Positions 7,972 through 18,602 of a stretch of 64,000 nt of DNA are shown here, piece by piece. The notes beneath the pieces are model-generated. The model did not search any database. It worked only from the letters and a program-made list of their open reading frames with translations, and had not been told where the DNA came from. Positions within the stretch are counted from its first letter, which is position 1; each line of letters begins with the position of its first letter. Source of the stretch: Salinispora pacifica CNR114 (lineage in GTDB: Bacteria; Actinomycetota; Actinomycetes; Mycobacteriales; Micromonosporaceae); contig NZ_KI911467.1 in NCBI RefSeq assembly GCF_000514775.1, forward strand, positions 308,227 to 372,226, read 5' to 3'. The translations under genes and the position numbers were made by a program.

Positions 7972-8832
7972 ATGCGCGACCCATCCGACACCGCCGCCCG
8001 CACCTGGTTCATCACCGGAGCCAGCCGCGGCCTGGGCCGTGCCTTCACCACGGCCGCGCTCGAACGAGGGGACCGGGTGGTCGCCGCCGCCCGGACCATC
8101 GCCGCCGAAGACTTCGATGAGCGCCACAGCGAACGGCTGCTTGCGCTGCCGCTTGACCTGACCGACCGTACGGCGGTCTTCGCCGCCGTAGCCACCGCGA
8201 TCGAACACTTTGGGCGCCTCGACATCGTCGTCAACAACGCCGGCACCCTGTCCCTGGGTATGATCGAGGAATTCACCGAGGAACAGGCGCGGACCCAGTT
8301 CGACGTGAACCTCTTCGCCGCGCTCTGGGTCTCCCAGGCCGTCCTGCCGCAGCTACGCACCCAACGGGCCGGCCACATCGTGCAGATCTCCAGCATCGCC
8401 GCCCTCGGCGGCTTCCCCAGCACCGGTCTGTACAGCGCGAGCAAATTCGCGCTCGAAGGCATGAGTGAAGCCCTTGCGCTGGAGGCGGCCGCCTTCAATG
8501 TCAAAGTCAGCATCGTGCAGCCCGGTGGCTACTGGACCAACCTCTACCAGGACATGACCACCACCACGGAGGTGGATGCCTACGATCCGCTCCGTGCCCA
8601 GGTGCAGGCGCAGTGGGCGCACGGGTCGGTCGACAGCGACCCCCGCCTCGCCGCCGAAGCCCTGCTCACCCTCGTCGACAGCGACGAACCACCGCTGCGG
8701 CTACTGCTCGGCGGCACGGTTTACGATCTGGCCTTTGACCTCTCCCGCCGCCGGATGGACACCTGGGCCAGTTGGGAACAGGTCAGCCGGGCCGCCGAGC
8801 ACCCCGTCCCAGCACCCGAAGGCCTTCGATAG
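7972..8832 (+). CDS. short-chain dehydrogenase/reductase
   Basis: A 286-residue SDR. The ATG at 7972 follows TGGAGAAC at a good distance, better than the TTG at 7954. The Rossmann motif is FITGASRGLGRAF (TGxxxGxG), then NNAG (VVNNAGTLSLG), a catalytic Ser in QISSIAALGG and YSASK (Tyr and Lys). Acidic/basic pattern in the second strand (VVAAARTI) suggests NADP. The sequence resembles the oxidoreductases often annotated as SDR/NAD(P)-dependent and induced through a TetR partner. It is transcribed away from tetR under the paired operators. Confidence 0.92.
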   Translation: MRDPSDTAARTWFITGASRGLGRAFTTAALERGDRVVAAARTIAAEDFDERHSERLLALPLDLTDRTAVFAAVATAIEHFGRLDIVVNNAGTLSLGMIEEFTEEQARTQFDVNLFAALWVSQAVLPQLRTQRAGHIVQISSIAALGGFPSTGLYSASKFALEGMSEALALEAAAFNVKVSIVQPGGYWTNLYQDMTTTTEVDAYDPLRAQVQAQWAHGSVDSDPRLAAEALLTLVDSDEPPLRLLLGGTVYDLAFDLSRRRMDTWASWEQVSRAAEHPVPAPEGLR

Positions 8833-8858
8833 CGACCTCCCACACCTGCCCTGGGAGG

Positions 8859-9578
8859 CTAGCTCTCGTCCCGGACGTGCAGGACGATCGCCGACACGTC
8901 GGGGCCACCCTGCATGAGCGCGGAAGCGACCAACCGGTCCACCGCCTGCTGCGGAGTTGCGGCGGCCGCCAGGGTCGTGTGCAGGTGCTCAGGTGACACG
9001 TAGGAGCTGAGCCCATCTGAACAGAGCAGGATCCGATCGCCGGAGGCCAAGGCCAACACGGTGATGTCGGATGAGCGGCCATCGGGATCGCCATCCAGAA
9101 AGCGCGTCAGCTTGTCGGAGAGATGGGGCACCCCGGCGGCGCCGGCGACCAGGTTCCGGTACAGGTGATCCTCGGTGATCTGAATGGTGCGATCCCGCTG
9201 CGGGCCCGTCGCCGGCAGGAGATAGGCCCGAGAGTCACCGACATTGGCCAGGGCGGCCGCCGTACCGGCACTGAGCAGTGCGACCAGGGTGGTCCCCATG
9301 CCCGCAAGGCTCGGTGCGGCGGCAACCCGGTGCCGCACCGCACTGTTCGCGGCCTGCACCGCCTCTCCCAGCACCACCGGCAGCGCCGCGGGGTCCACTG
9401 CCCGGTCGTAGCGCCGCACTGCCTCGATCACGGTGGTACTGGCGACATCGCCGGCACCATGGTTACCGAGACCATCGGCGACCGCGAACAGACACCGCCC
9501 CACGTGAATGGCGTCCTCGTTGCGTCGTCGACCGAGCCCCACGTGACAGCTCCCCGCAACGTCGATGCGCAAACTCAC
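8859..9578 (-). CDS. PP2C family Ser/Thr protein phosphatase
   Basis: A 239-residue stand-alone PP2C (PPM) domain. Motifs in order: RRNEDA, LFAVADGLGNHGAG (metal-binding Asp-Gly), SLAGMGTTLVAL, LANVGDSRAYL, ILLCSDGLSSYV and GGPDVSAIVLHV, where the last Asp replaces the usual DN of the family. There is no membrane segment or sensor, so it is a soluble Mn/Mg-dependent phosphatase, presumably opposing Ser/Thr kinases. Its start overlaps the UTRA-domain gene stop by ATGA, placing it third in an aminotransferase-UTRA-PP2C operon. Confidence 0.9.
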   Translation of the reverse strand: MSLRIDVAGSCHVGLGRRRNEDAIHVGRCLFAVADGLGNHGAGDVASTTVIEAVRRYDRAVDPAALPVVLGEAVQAANSAVRHRVAAAPSLAGMGTTLVALLSAGTAAALANVGDSRAYLLPATGPQRDRTIQITEDHLYRNLVAGAAGVPHLSDKLTRFLDGDPDGRSSDITVLALASGDRILLCSDGLSSYVSPEHLHTTLAAAATPQQAVDRLVASALMQGGPDVSAIVLHVRDES

Positions 9579-10219
9579 CGTTGCGGGTCATCCTCCGGGC
9601 GCGCGTTGATCATTTCAGGCCACGGTTCCCGCGCCGACCTACCACGATGCAGGAGGTGGATGGTCTCGACCCGGTCACTGGCGACCACGCACTCGGTCAC
9701 CTCGACCGGCTCCCCGTCATCGCCAGAAACACCCACCCGAATGATCTCCAGCACCGGAAGGCCCACCGAGATCTCCAACAGGGCGGCCTCCCGCGTACTG
9801 GGCATCCGCGCGCGGTGGATCTCCATCCAGGTGATCGGCCAGTGGCCTCCAACCTCCAGCCGGTGTTGCCAACCGTCCGGCCCGGCGGGCGGGGAGTGCG
9901 ACCCAGACCCGTTCGCTGCCCGCGGATGGATCCAGGAGGTACTGACCTGGAAGGGCGGCTCCGCCTCGGGGCCGGTGACCCCGAACCGGCGCATCACCGG
10001 GGTACCAGGCTCAACCTTGAGCAGCTCGGCGATGCGCCGATCGTTGAGGGGGCCAACAGCCGCCACCGGCGCGATGTGCTCCCGCCACACCTCCGGACGG
10101 GTAGCCGGCGGGAAGCAGTAGCCGCTGACAGCGACGTTCCGCTGCACCAGATCCCCCCGGGGCCGACGTGGACGGGCCGCTCCGTACCGCACGATGACCC
10201 CCGCTCCGCAAACCCCCAA
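9575..10219 (-). CDS. UTRA ligand-binding protein lacking the GntR helix-turn-helix
   Basis: Residues ~35-205 form a UTRA (UbiC-like) effector domain: LNDRRIAELLKVEPGTPVMR, FQVSTSWIHP, and TREAALLEISVGLPVLEIIR, ending DRVETIHLLHRGR. HutC/GntR regulators carry about 70 residues of winged helix before this. Here only the last piece, GAGVIVRYG, equivalent to the usual GxGTFVR, remains, because the aminotransferase gene ends 60 bases upstream. The start is uncertain (TTG 10219 or GTG 10192, the latter after a G-rich site). It may be an N-terminally deleted regulator or a sensor that works without DNA binding. It overlaps the PP2C gene. Confidence 0.75.
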   Translation of the reverse strand: MGVCGAGVIVRYGAARPRRPRGDLVQRNVAVSGYCFPPATRPEVWREHIAPVAAVGPLNDRRIAELLKVEPGTPVMRRFGVTGPEAEPPFQVSTSWIHPRAANGSGSHSPPAGPDGWQHRLEVGGHWPITWMEIHRARMPSTREAALLEISVGLPVLEIIRVGVSGDDGEPVEVTECVVASDRVETIHLLHRGRSAREPWPEMINARPEDDPQR

Positions 10220-10279
10220 ACCCAGCCGTCCCCTACTTCTTCTACACCCAGCAGCCGGCCGAGGGTGACCGAACGCGGA

Positions 10280-11440
10280 CTATCCGATGGCCCGACGGAA
10301 CCGGTCAGCCAGGCTGGTAAGCCGGCTGACCGGTTCGTTGGCGAACACGATCCGCAGGTAGTGCGCCCCGCTGGGGCCCCAGCCATCCATCGCCGTGGCC
10401 GCCACCTTCGCCCGGTCGAACAAGAGCCCCGCCAGCTCGGCTGGCGTCAACCCCAGGGGTCGGGTGTCCACGAGCAGCGACCAGCCACCATGTGGCCGAA
10501 CAACCGGATAGTCCGAAAGCTGCTGCAGGACCGCGTCGCAGCGCCGCTGCCACTGTTGGGTGGCGGCGGTGACATCAGCCTCGGCGTCGGGTGCGTCGAG
10601 CGCGGCCGCCACCGCCCCCTGCGCCAGCCCAACCTGGCAGACCACATTGGCCATGCCGACGAGCTTGATGTCGGCGAGAATCGCGGCCGGGGCCACGACC
10701 CACCCGACCCGCCAGCCGATCAGCCGCAGTTCCTTCGATGCCGAACCGACGGTGATGGTGCGCCCGGCGAGGCCATCATGAGCGGCTGGATGGCTGGGGC
10801 GAAGACCGTCGAAACGGATCCGTTCCATCGCCGCGTCGTAGATCAGCCAGGCATCGTGTCGCGCACAGGCAGCAGACAACGCGGCCCAGTGCTCCGCGCC
10901 CAGGACCAGCCCGGAGGGCATGGCCGGGCCCATCATCAGCACCGCGGCGGTGTTGGGTCCCACCGCGCCGGCGAGGTGTTCCGGATCCACCACCCAGCCG
11001 GCCGGCGTGGGCGTGGCGGGCACGAAGCGCGGCACCCCACCAGCAAGCCGGACCCGGTTGACCAGACCGGCGTAGATGGGGTCAACCAGCACCACCTCCT
11101 GACCCGGCTCCACGGTCGCCAGCAGCGTGTTCAGGATGCCGTTCAGTCCACCAGCGACGCTGACACACTCGGTGTCAGGGTCGTACCGCCGGCCCGCGAT
11201 GCGCGACACATGAGCTGCGGCGGCCGCGCGAAGGGAACGCTGTCCCTGGAAGGGTAGGTAGCTGTTGGCCGCGTCGTCGTCGATCGCGGCCCGGGTCGCG
11301 GCGACCGCCACGGCCGGTGGTCTCAGATCGGTGTCCAGATTCTCCAGGCGAAGAAAGTCCGGGTCGGCTACCGCGTCCGCGGCGTCGCCGACCAGATCAA
11401 CGCCGATGCCCGGAATGTCGCGTAGGCGGCTGACGGTCAT
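10280..11440 (-). CDS. class I/II PLP-dependent aminotransferase
   Basis: A 386-residue fold-type I aminotransferase. The ATG at 11440 follows GAGGAGGG. Visible motifs: NSYLPFQGQRSLRAAAAAHV, SVAGGLNGILNTLLA (phosphate-binding region), VVLVDPIYAGLVNRV, WLIYDAAMERIRFDG (Asp that pairs with the PLP pyridine N), and the Schiff-base lysine in VGSASKELRLIGWRVGW. The C-terminal Arg is in YLRIVFANEP. It probably acts on amino acids or keto acids, but substrate cannot be read. It is first gene of an operon with UTRA and PP2C, and is divergent from an XRE-cupin regulator 67 bases away that likely controls it. Confidence 0.9.
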   Translation of the reverse strand: MTVSRLRDIPGIGVDLVGDAADAVADPDFLRLENLDTDLRPPAVAVAATRAAIDDDAANSYLPFQGQRSLRAAAAAHVSRIAGRRYDPDTECVSVAGGLNGILNTLLATVEPGQEVVLVDPIYAGLVNRVRLAGGVPRFVPATPTPAGWVVDPEHLAGAVGPNTAAVLMMGPAMPSGLVLGAEHWAALSAACARHDAWLIYDAAMERIRFDGLRPSHPAAHDGLAGRTITVGSASKELRLIGWRVGWVVAPAAILADIKLVGMANVVCQVGLAQGAVAAALDAPDAEADVTAATQQWQRRCDAVLQQLSDYPVVRPHGGWSLLVDTRPLGLTPAELAGLLFDRAKVAATAMDGWGPSGAHYLRIVFANEPVSRLTSLADRFRRAIG

Positions 11441-11465
11441 GTGACCCTCCTCAAACGTCCCGCTC

Positions 11466-11507
11466 CGTTCGCTTCCCTGGAACGAACGTAACACTAAACT
11501 GGTATAC
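11466..11507. promoter_or_regulatory. divergent promoter with inverted repeat
   Basis: CGTTCG (11466-11471) and CGAACG (11483-11488) form an inverted repeat between the aminotransferase and XRE-cupin genes. A TAACAC/ACTAAA stretch and TATACA directly before the ATG at 11508 suggest a short or absent leader on the rightward gene. It is a candidate site for the XRE regulator. Confidence 0.45.
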
Positions 11508-12053
11508 ATGGATTTGGCACGCACGGTCGGCTCGAATGTGCACCGACTGCGACACACTGCAGGCATGTCCCTCGCCGACCTGGCCGCAGCCGGCGACCTC
11601 AGCAAGACCACCCTGCACAGCATCGAGCAGGGGCACGGCAACCCAACCCTCAGCACCCTGTGGGCCCTGGCCGCGGCGCTGAGGGTGTCGCTCGGTGAAC
11701 TACTCGAGACGCCCACCCCCAACACCGACGTCGTACGCGCCGACGACCCCCAACCCCGCGTCAGTGGGGACGCGGTCAGCGCCCGCCTACTCCACCGCAT
11801 CCAACTGCGCGGCACCGTGGAGGTCTACGACATCGACGTGGCCCAGACCATCCAGCACTCGCCCGCCCACCTGCCCGGCGTGCAGGAGTGCCTCATCCTC
11901 ACCCACGGAAGCATCACCACCGGCCCCACCGACGCCCCCGCCACCCTGGCCGAGCACGACTCCATCCGGTTCGACGCCAACCACCCGCACCAGTACCAGG
12001 GCCACGACCGGCACAACCGGGCAGTCCTGCTGATGTTGCACCCCGAAACCTGA
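11508..12053 (+). CDS. XRE-cupin transcriptional regulator
   Basis: A 181-residue protein. Residues ~7-60 are an XRE helix-turn-helix (VGSNVHRLRHTAGMSLADLA then LSKTTLHSIEQGHGNPTLST). Residues ~85-178 form a cupin beta-barrel with VYDIDVAQTIQHSPAHLPGV, CLILTHGSITTGP and RFDANHPHQYQGHD. XRE-cupin proteins commonly sense small metabolites and control adjacent amino-acid genes. It is divergent from the aminotransferase, which I infer is its target, and likely autoregulates through the 67-base intergenic region. Confidence 0.9.
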   Translation: MDLARTVGSNVHRLRHTAGMSLADLAAAGDLSKTTLHSIEQGHGNPTLSTLWALAAALRVSLGELLETPTPNTDVVRADDPQPRVSGDAVSARLLHRIQLRGTVEVYDIDVAQTIQHSPAHLPGVQECLILTHGSITTGPTDAPATLAEHDSIRFDANHPHQYQGHDRHNRAVLLMLHPET

Positions 12054-12200
12054 GCCCGCCGGGTCGCGCGACCCGGCGCCAGCGCTTCGTCCACAACACG
12101 CCGACATCCAACGATATCTCTCAATCATGTCACTGCTTCGTAAGATTTGCATTAATCAATACGAGTAGTGTCGGCGAGGAGATCGACAAGGGAGGCGGCA

Positions 12201-12839
12201 ATGCGTCGGTACGCGACCGAACTCATCGGAACATACTTCCTGCTCCTGACGATCGGCCTGGTAGTCACCACGATGAACGCCCTGGCACCCGTGGCAATAG
12301 GCGGAATTCTCATGGTCATGATCTACGCCGGAGGACACATATCCGGGGCGCACTTCAACCCCGCCGTAACACTGGCCGTTCTCATCCGGGGCCGCATCAG
12401 GGGAGCCGACGCCGGAGGGTACATCCTGGCCCAACTCCTCGGCGGTCTCGCCGGCGCGGTGACCAGCCAACTCATCCTCGACAACGCAAAGCCGACAGCG
12501 CTGTCACCGGCAGGGCGCGAGATCTGGATGGCACTGGCGGTGGAAGCCCTCTTCACCTTCGCCCTCGCCTACGTGGTGCTCAACGTCGCCACCAGCCGCA
12601 GCCACCCGGATAACTCCTTCTACGGCCTGGCAATCGGGGGAACCGTCCTGGTGGGGGTGGTTACGGTCGGTGGAATATCCGGCGCGGCCTTCAATCCGGC
12701 AGTCGCCTTCGGCGGCGCCGCCATCGGACTTTTCGCCTGGTCGTCAATCTGGATCCACCTACTCGCCCAAGCCATCGGAGCGACGCTCGCGGCGATGGCT
12801 TTCCTCGCCCTCAGCGAGCAGGACCGCGAACCCGCCTGA
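12201..12839 (+). CDS. MIP family aquaporin/glycerol-facilitator-like channel
   Basis: A 212-residue channel. The ATG at 12201 follows GGGAGG. Six hydrophobic helices and both half-helix signatures are present: GAHFNPAVTLAVL (first NPA) and GAAFNPAVAFGGA (second NPA). The start MRRYATELIGTYFLLLTIG is the usual family N-terminus. It belongs to the bacterial MIP proteins that conduct water or small neutral solutes across the cytoplasmic membrane. It is monocistronic, followed by a hairpin terminator shared with the opposing recombinase. Confidence 0.92.
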   Translation: MRRYATELIGTYFLLLTIGLVVTTMNALAPVAIGGILMVMIYAGGHISGAHFNPAVTLAVLIRGRIRGADAGGYILAQLLGGLAGAVTSQLILDNAKPTALSPAGREIWMALAVEALFTFALAYVVLNVATSRSHPDNSFYGLAIGGTVLVGVVTVGGISGAAFNPAVAFGGAAIGLFAWSSIWIHLLAQAIGATLAAMAFLALSEQDREPA

Positions 12840-12842
12840 CCC

Positions 12843-12880
12843 CGGCGGCTGGCCCCGGCAGCGCCCGGGACCAGCCGCCG
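12843..12880. terminator. hairpin between convergent genes
   Basis: CGGCGGCTGG (12843-12852) pairs with CCAGCCGCCG (12871-12880) around a GC-rich loop, exactly between the aquaporin stop and the recombinase stop. Confidence 0.65.
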
Positions 12881-12882
12881 TA

Positions 12883-13884
12883 TCACGTCGACAACAAATC
12901 CGCCAGCACCCGATGGGTGCGATTCGAGCGCACCGCGGCCCGCTGTTGACCCGCCGTCACCTCGATGTATGCCTGCGATGACGCCAGCGACACATGCCCC
13001 AGCAGCCGCATGATCTCCGCCGCGCTCGCACCATCCTCCGCCAGCCGCGTCGCGAACGTGTGCCGCAACGCGTGCAGCCGCGCCCCCTGCGGCACCCGGT
13101 CACCAATCCCGGCCCGCCGAAAGCAGGAGTCCACCAGATACTGCAGTCCGCCCCGGCGCAGCGGCCCACCCCGTCGATCCATCAGCAACGGCGCGTCGGG
13201 GCGTACACTGCGGGCACCAAATCGATGGCGACAACTGCTCAGGTAGTCCGCCAACACCTGGTCCACCTCCGGCTCCACCGGCACCACCCGTGGCCGCCCA
13301 CCCTTACCGGCCACATCAAGCCGCCGCTCGCCAACCCGCCCGGCCAGGGACGCCACCCGAAGCGCCAACATCTCGGCCAGCCGTAGCCCGCCGCACAGCG
13401 CCAGCGCCAACACCGCCACGTCCCGCTGCGGCCAGGGGTCTCGCTGCCGGCCGTCAACCCGGGCCACGGCGGTCAACAGCTGCTCTGGGGTGTCCGCTCC
13501 ACGCAGTGGCTTGGGCCGGGGTAGGGGCGCCTTCGGACGCCCGACCGCTGCCATCGGATTGCCGGCAACGATCCCGTCCGCCACCAGGAAAACGAAGAAG
13601 CTGTTCCAGGTGGACCAGGCGCGATGCACCGACGCGGCGGAGCGGGTAGCGGCAAAGTGGGCGAACGCTGACCGCAGCGTGCGGGAGTGGAGCGCCGCCA
13701 ACGGCAGGTTATCCAGGGGGAGGGGAGGGGCGAGCGCCTCGGCGGCGATGCTCGCCACGGTACGCAGGTCCCGCCGGTACGCCGCCACGGTGTGGGGGGA
13801 AGGTTTGCGGGTGGCGCGATCGGTCAGGAACTCCTCGATCAGCCGTACCACCGCTTCACCCGACCTATCCTGCATAAGGAACAT
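12883..13884 (-). CDS. XerC/D-like tyrosine recombinase
   Basis: A 333-residue phage-integrase-family protein. Residues ~15-110 form the SAM-like core-binding domain (HTVAAYRRDLRTVASIAAEA). The catalytic domain shows ALCGGLRLAEMLALR (first Arg), GKGGRPRVVPV (beta-hairpin Lys), LHALRHTFATRLAEDG (H-x-x-R), LLGHVSL (second His) and SQAYIEV (Tyr nucleophile). Length fits single-domain Xer-type recombinases, not large phage integrases. Start candidates are ATG 13884 and ATG 13875; both lie inside a dif-like inverted repeat at 13867-13894, which suggests autoregulation or a linked recombination site. Confidence 0.9.
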   Translation of the reverse strand: MFLMQDRSGEAVVRLIEEFLTDRATRKPSPHTVAAYRRDLRTVASIAAEALAPPLPLDNLPLAALHSRTLRSAFAHFAATRSAASVHRAWSTWNSFFVFLVADGIVAGNPMAAVGRPKAPLPRPKPLRGADTPEQLLTAVARVDGRQRDPWPQRDVAVLALALCGGLRLAEMLALRVASLAGRVGERRLDVAGKGGRPRVVPVEPEVDQVLADYLSSCRHRFGARSVRPDAPLLMDRRGGPLRRGGLQYLVDSCFRRAGIGDRVPQGARLHALRHTFATRLAEDGASAAEIMRLLGHVSLASSQAYIEVTAGQQRAAVRSNRTHRVLADLLST

Positions 13885-13894
13885 TATGCATGAA
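13867..13894 (-). other. dif-like recombination site A
   Basis: On the minus strand the site reads arm TTCATGCATAA, centre TGTTCC, arm TTATGCAGGAT (11+6+11). The inner halves CATAA and TTATG equal those of E. coli dif. TGCATAA (13871-13877) and TTATGCA (13884-13890) form a perfect inverted repeat. It covers the start of the recombinase gene. Confidence 0.55.
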
Positions 13895-14226
13895 ACTTCG
13901 CGTTTTGGGCAGGGGTGCTGTCGACAATCCCTGACGGAGGGCTGGGGGCGCGATAGACCCGCCTGGGCTCATCCACCGGCAAGGCAGGGGCTGAACGGGC
14001 GACGGAAGGGTGACCGGGCCGTACCGACTGCGGCGGTGGTGCGCGGGGGTAGGCCACTCGGTGACTGCCCGGATGATGGCGCCGCCGTCCGCGCCAAGGT
14101 CGCGATGCTGCCCCTGCGGGGTGAAACACCAAGGAGTCGAGCAACTGCACGTGGCCCGTCGCCCGGGTTTGGGGCGTAGCCGGAGAGGGGGCCCTCGCTC
14201 GTCGGAGGGAGCCGTCAAACCACCTT
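13895..14226. other. non-coding stretch between the dif-like sites
   Basis: About 330 bases with no protein-like frame and no start signals on either strand. It separates the recombinase gene from dif-like site B. Nothing else recognised. Confidence 0.5.
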
Positions 14227-14254
14227 ACTTGACATAATGTACCTTATCGAATCT
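14227..14254 (+). other. dif-like recombination site B
   Basis: On the plus strand the site reads arm ACTTGACATAA, centre TGTACC, arm TTATCGAATCT. Its core CATAATGTACCTTAT matches site A (read on the other strand) at 14 of 15 positions, so A and B are in opposite orientation about 0.35 kb apart. Confidence 0.5.
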
Positions 14255-14480
14255 TGGCGGATGGGTCGAAGTAGCCGAGAAGCCTCATCACGAGCCCACG
14301 AACGATCAGCCGTGCATACTGCGGTGTCAGCACGATGGCCCGGCCGTCAGCGGCAGATCCGGACGGTAGGACATTCCGGCCGTGGGACCAAGGCGTTCCA
14401 CTGATGGTCGGCCGCAGCCATCATCAGTCCCGGCTCCGAGGCCTTCGCGATCTTGCCGAAGGCGGGCTGCGCCTCGGGGC
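14244..14480 (-). pseudogene. frameshifted C-terminal gene remnant ending in site B
   Basis: On the minus strand one frame reads AQPAFGKIAKASEPGLMMAA, ADHQWNALVPRP, then a second frame reads GMSYRPDLPL, and a third ADGRAIVLTPQYARL, IVRGLVMRLLGYFDPSAKIR and a TAA at 14246-14244. The pieces look like consecutive parts of one protein with small indels. The stop codon falls inside dif-like site B, as though an insertion or deletion took place there. Family not recognised. Confidence 0.4.
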
Positions 14481-14530
14481 TAGCTGTTCCGGCTGACCAG
14501 TGGTTGTGGCAGCTGGTAGCCGTCACACGA

Positions 14531-15025
14531 TCAACGGCCGGTGACGCCGTCGATGAGTTCGCGAAGGATGTCGGCGTGTCCGGCGTGCCGGGTGGTTTCG
14601 CTGGTCATGTGAGCCAGTACCCAGCGAAGCGTACGGGGCTCCTCGTTCACGGACTGGGCCGTACGGACGTCAAGGTCACCAGCCGCGCGGATGTGCACGT
14701 CGCTGTCGGTCATCGCGGCGCGGTAGTCGGCAATGACCTGTTCGGCAGGCTGATCCTCAGCGACCACCATGTCCATGTTGGCATCGGCGTACTGGGGGTC
14801 ACCAGCCACTGTGTATCCAAACCAGTACCGCTCGGCGCCGGTCAGGTGCTGGACCAGCCCGAGCATTGTCGTATCGGACGCCACCAGGCGGCGTCGCAAC
14901 TTCTCCTCGTCCAGCCCTTCCAGCTTTTTCAGGACGCAGGACCGGCTGAAGGACAGAAACGCCAGTGCCGTATCCGTCTCGTTGTCGTCGTTGAACGGCA
15001 CGGGTTCGCGCTGTGACTCGAGCAT
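14531..15025 (-). CDS. DinB/DUF664 family protein
   Basis: A 164-residue four-helix protein starting at MLESQREPVPF (ATG 15025). The family hallmarks are visible: LGLVQHLTGAERYWFGYTVAG (first metal-binding His) and SETTRHAGHADILRELIDG, the HxxHADxLRE motif. DinB-like proteins of this group bind a divalent metal; several actinobacterial members use mycothiol as cofactor in detoxification. No neighbour shares its direction closely. A second member of the family is at 58046-58633. Confidence 0.88.
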   Translation of the reverse strand: MLESQREPVPFNDDNETDTALAFLSFSRSCVLKKLEGLDEEKLRRRLVASDTTMLGLVQHLTGAERYWFGYTVAGDPQYADANMDMVVAEDQPAEQVIADYRAAMTDSDVHIRAAGDLDVRTAQSVNEEPRTLRWVLAHMTSETTRHAGHADILRELIDGVTGR

Positions 15026-15270
15026 GGGCACGACCCTACGGTCACCTGCCCCCGGCAAGCACTCCCACACCAGCCGCTGAGCGTCTCCCCGAACACTGAG
15101 GCCCTCCCCCTCCAGGTTGACAACGTACTTACTCACCGCGCCATGATCGCCTACTCCCCCAAAATGACCAACTCGAATTCCTCGTGCCGCCACACGACGG
15201 CTACCAGTTGGCCGGTGCGGTGCCCCCCATCAGCCATCTGACGAACTGACGCCCGAGCGCCGACGGGTGC

Positions 15271-17664
<2,394 letters not shown>

Positions 17665-17741
17665 CGGGTCTCCTGGGTCGGGTGTGTGCTGGCTGGGTCT
17701 GGGTGCTGGCTCCGGTTGCTGACGGTCGGGTTGGTGGCGGG

Positions 17742-18470
17742 TCAGAGGCCGCCGGCGACGCGGAGGATGGTGCCGGTGGTGTAGCTGGCGTCGGGTCCGA
17801 GGAGCCAGGCGATGGCGGCGGCGACCTCGTCGGGTTCGCCGGCGCGTCCGAGTGGGACGCGGGTGGCGGCGTGGTCGGCTCGGTCGGGCTGGCCGGATTG
17901 GATGTGGATGTCGGTGCGGATGATGCCGGGGGCGACGGCGTTGACGCGGATGCCGCGGGGGGCGAGTTCTTTGGCCAGGCCGAGGGTGAGGGTGTCGGTG
18001 CCGGCTTTGACGGCGGCGTAGTGGACGTATTCGCCGGGTGAGCCGAGGGTGGCGGCGGCGGAGGAGATGTTGACGATGGCGCCACCGGCGGGCATCCGGC
18101 GGGCGGCCTGTTGGGCGGCGAGGATGTAGCCGATGAGGTTGACGTCGACGACGTGGCGTAGGTCGGTGGGGTCGAGGTCGACGAAGGGGCCGATGGGGCT
18201 GGTGACGCCGGCGTTGTTGACCAGGCCGGTGAGGTCGCCGAGGTCGGCGGCGGCGGTGAACAGGGTGGCGAGTTGGTCGGGGTCGCGGGTGTCGGCGGGG
18301 ATGGCGATGGCGGTGGTTCCGGTGGCGCGTAGCTCGGCGAGGACGGTGTTGGCGGCGGTGTGGTCGCGTTGGTAGGAGAAGGCGATGTGGTGGCCGGCGC
18401 GGGCGAGGCGGCGGGCGGTGGCGGCGCCGATTCCGCGGCTACCACCGGTGATGACGGTGACTGGACTCAA
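17742..18470 (-). CDS. SDR family oxidoreductase (FabG-like)
   Basis: A 242-residue classical SDR. Motifs: VITGGSRGIGAATARRLARA (TGGxxGIG), the basic strand end SYQRDH suggesting NADPH, LVNNAGVTSP, VNISSAAATLGSPGEYVHYA with catalytic Ser and Tyr, YAAVK (Tyr/Lys), VNAVAPGIIRT, and a C-terminal SYTTGTILRVAGGL. It resembles 3-oxoacyl-ACP or sugar dehydrogenases. It lies upstream of the UvrA-like gene in the same direction (77-base gap), so the two probably share a transcript. Confidence 0.92.
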   Translation of the reverse strand: MSPVTVITGGSRGIGAATARRLARAGHHIAFSYQRDHTAANTVLAELRATGTTAIAIPADTRDPDQLATLFTAAADLGDLTGLVNNAGVTSPIGPFVDLDPTDLRHVVDVNLIGYILAAQQAARRMPAGGAIVNISSAAATLGSPGEYVHYAAVKAGTDTLTLGLAKELAPRGIRVNAVAPGIIRTDIHIQSGQPDRADHAATRVPLGRAGEPDEVAAAIAWLLGPDASYTTGTILRVAGGL

Positions 18471-18602
18471 CGGTGCTTCTCCCCTGGTCTGGCGGGTGTG
18501 TGGCGAGGCTACCCCGGGGGTGTGATGGGGTGGCGCACCTTGGGTGGGCGGCGGCTGGTATCAAGTACTGCTGTCGGACAGGTGTACGGAGGAGGGGGTG
18601 TG

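Noticed and set aside
9278..11257. A 659-codon plus-strand open frame
   Set aside because: It overlaps the PP2C, UTRA and aminotransferase genes on the other strand and has no domain or ribosome site.
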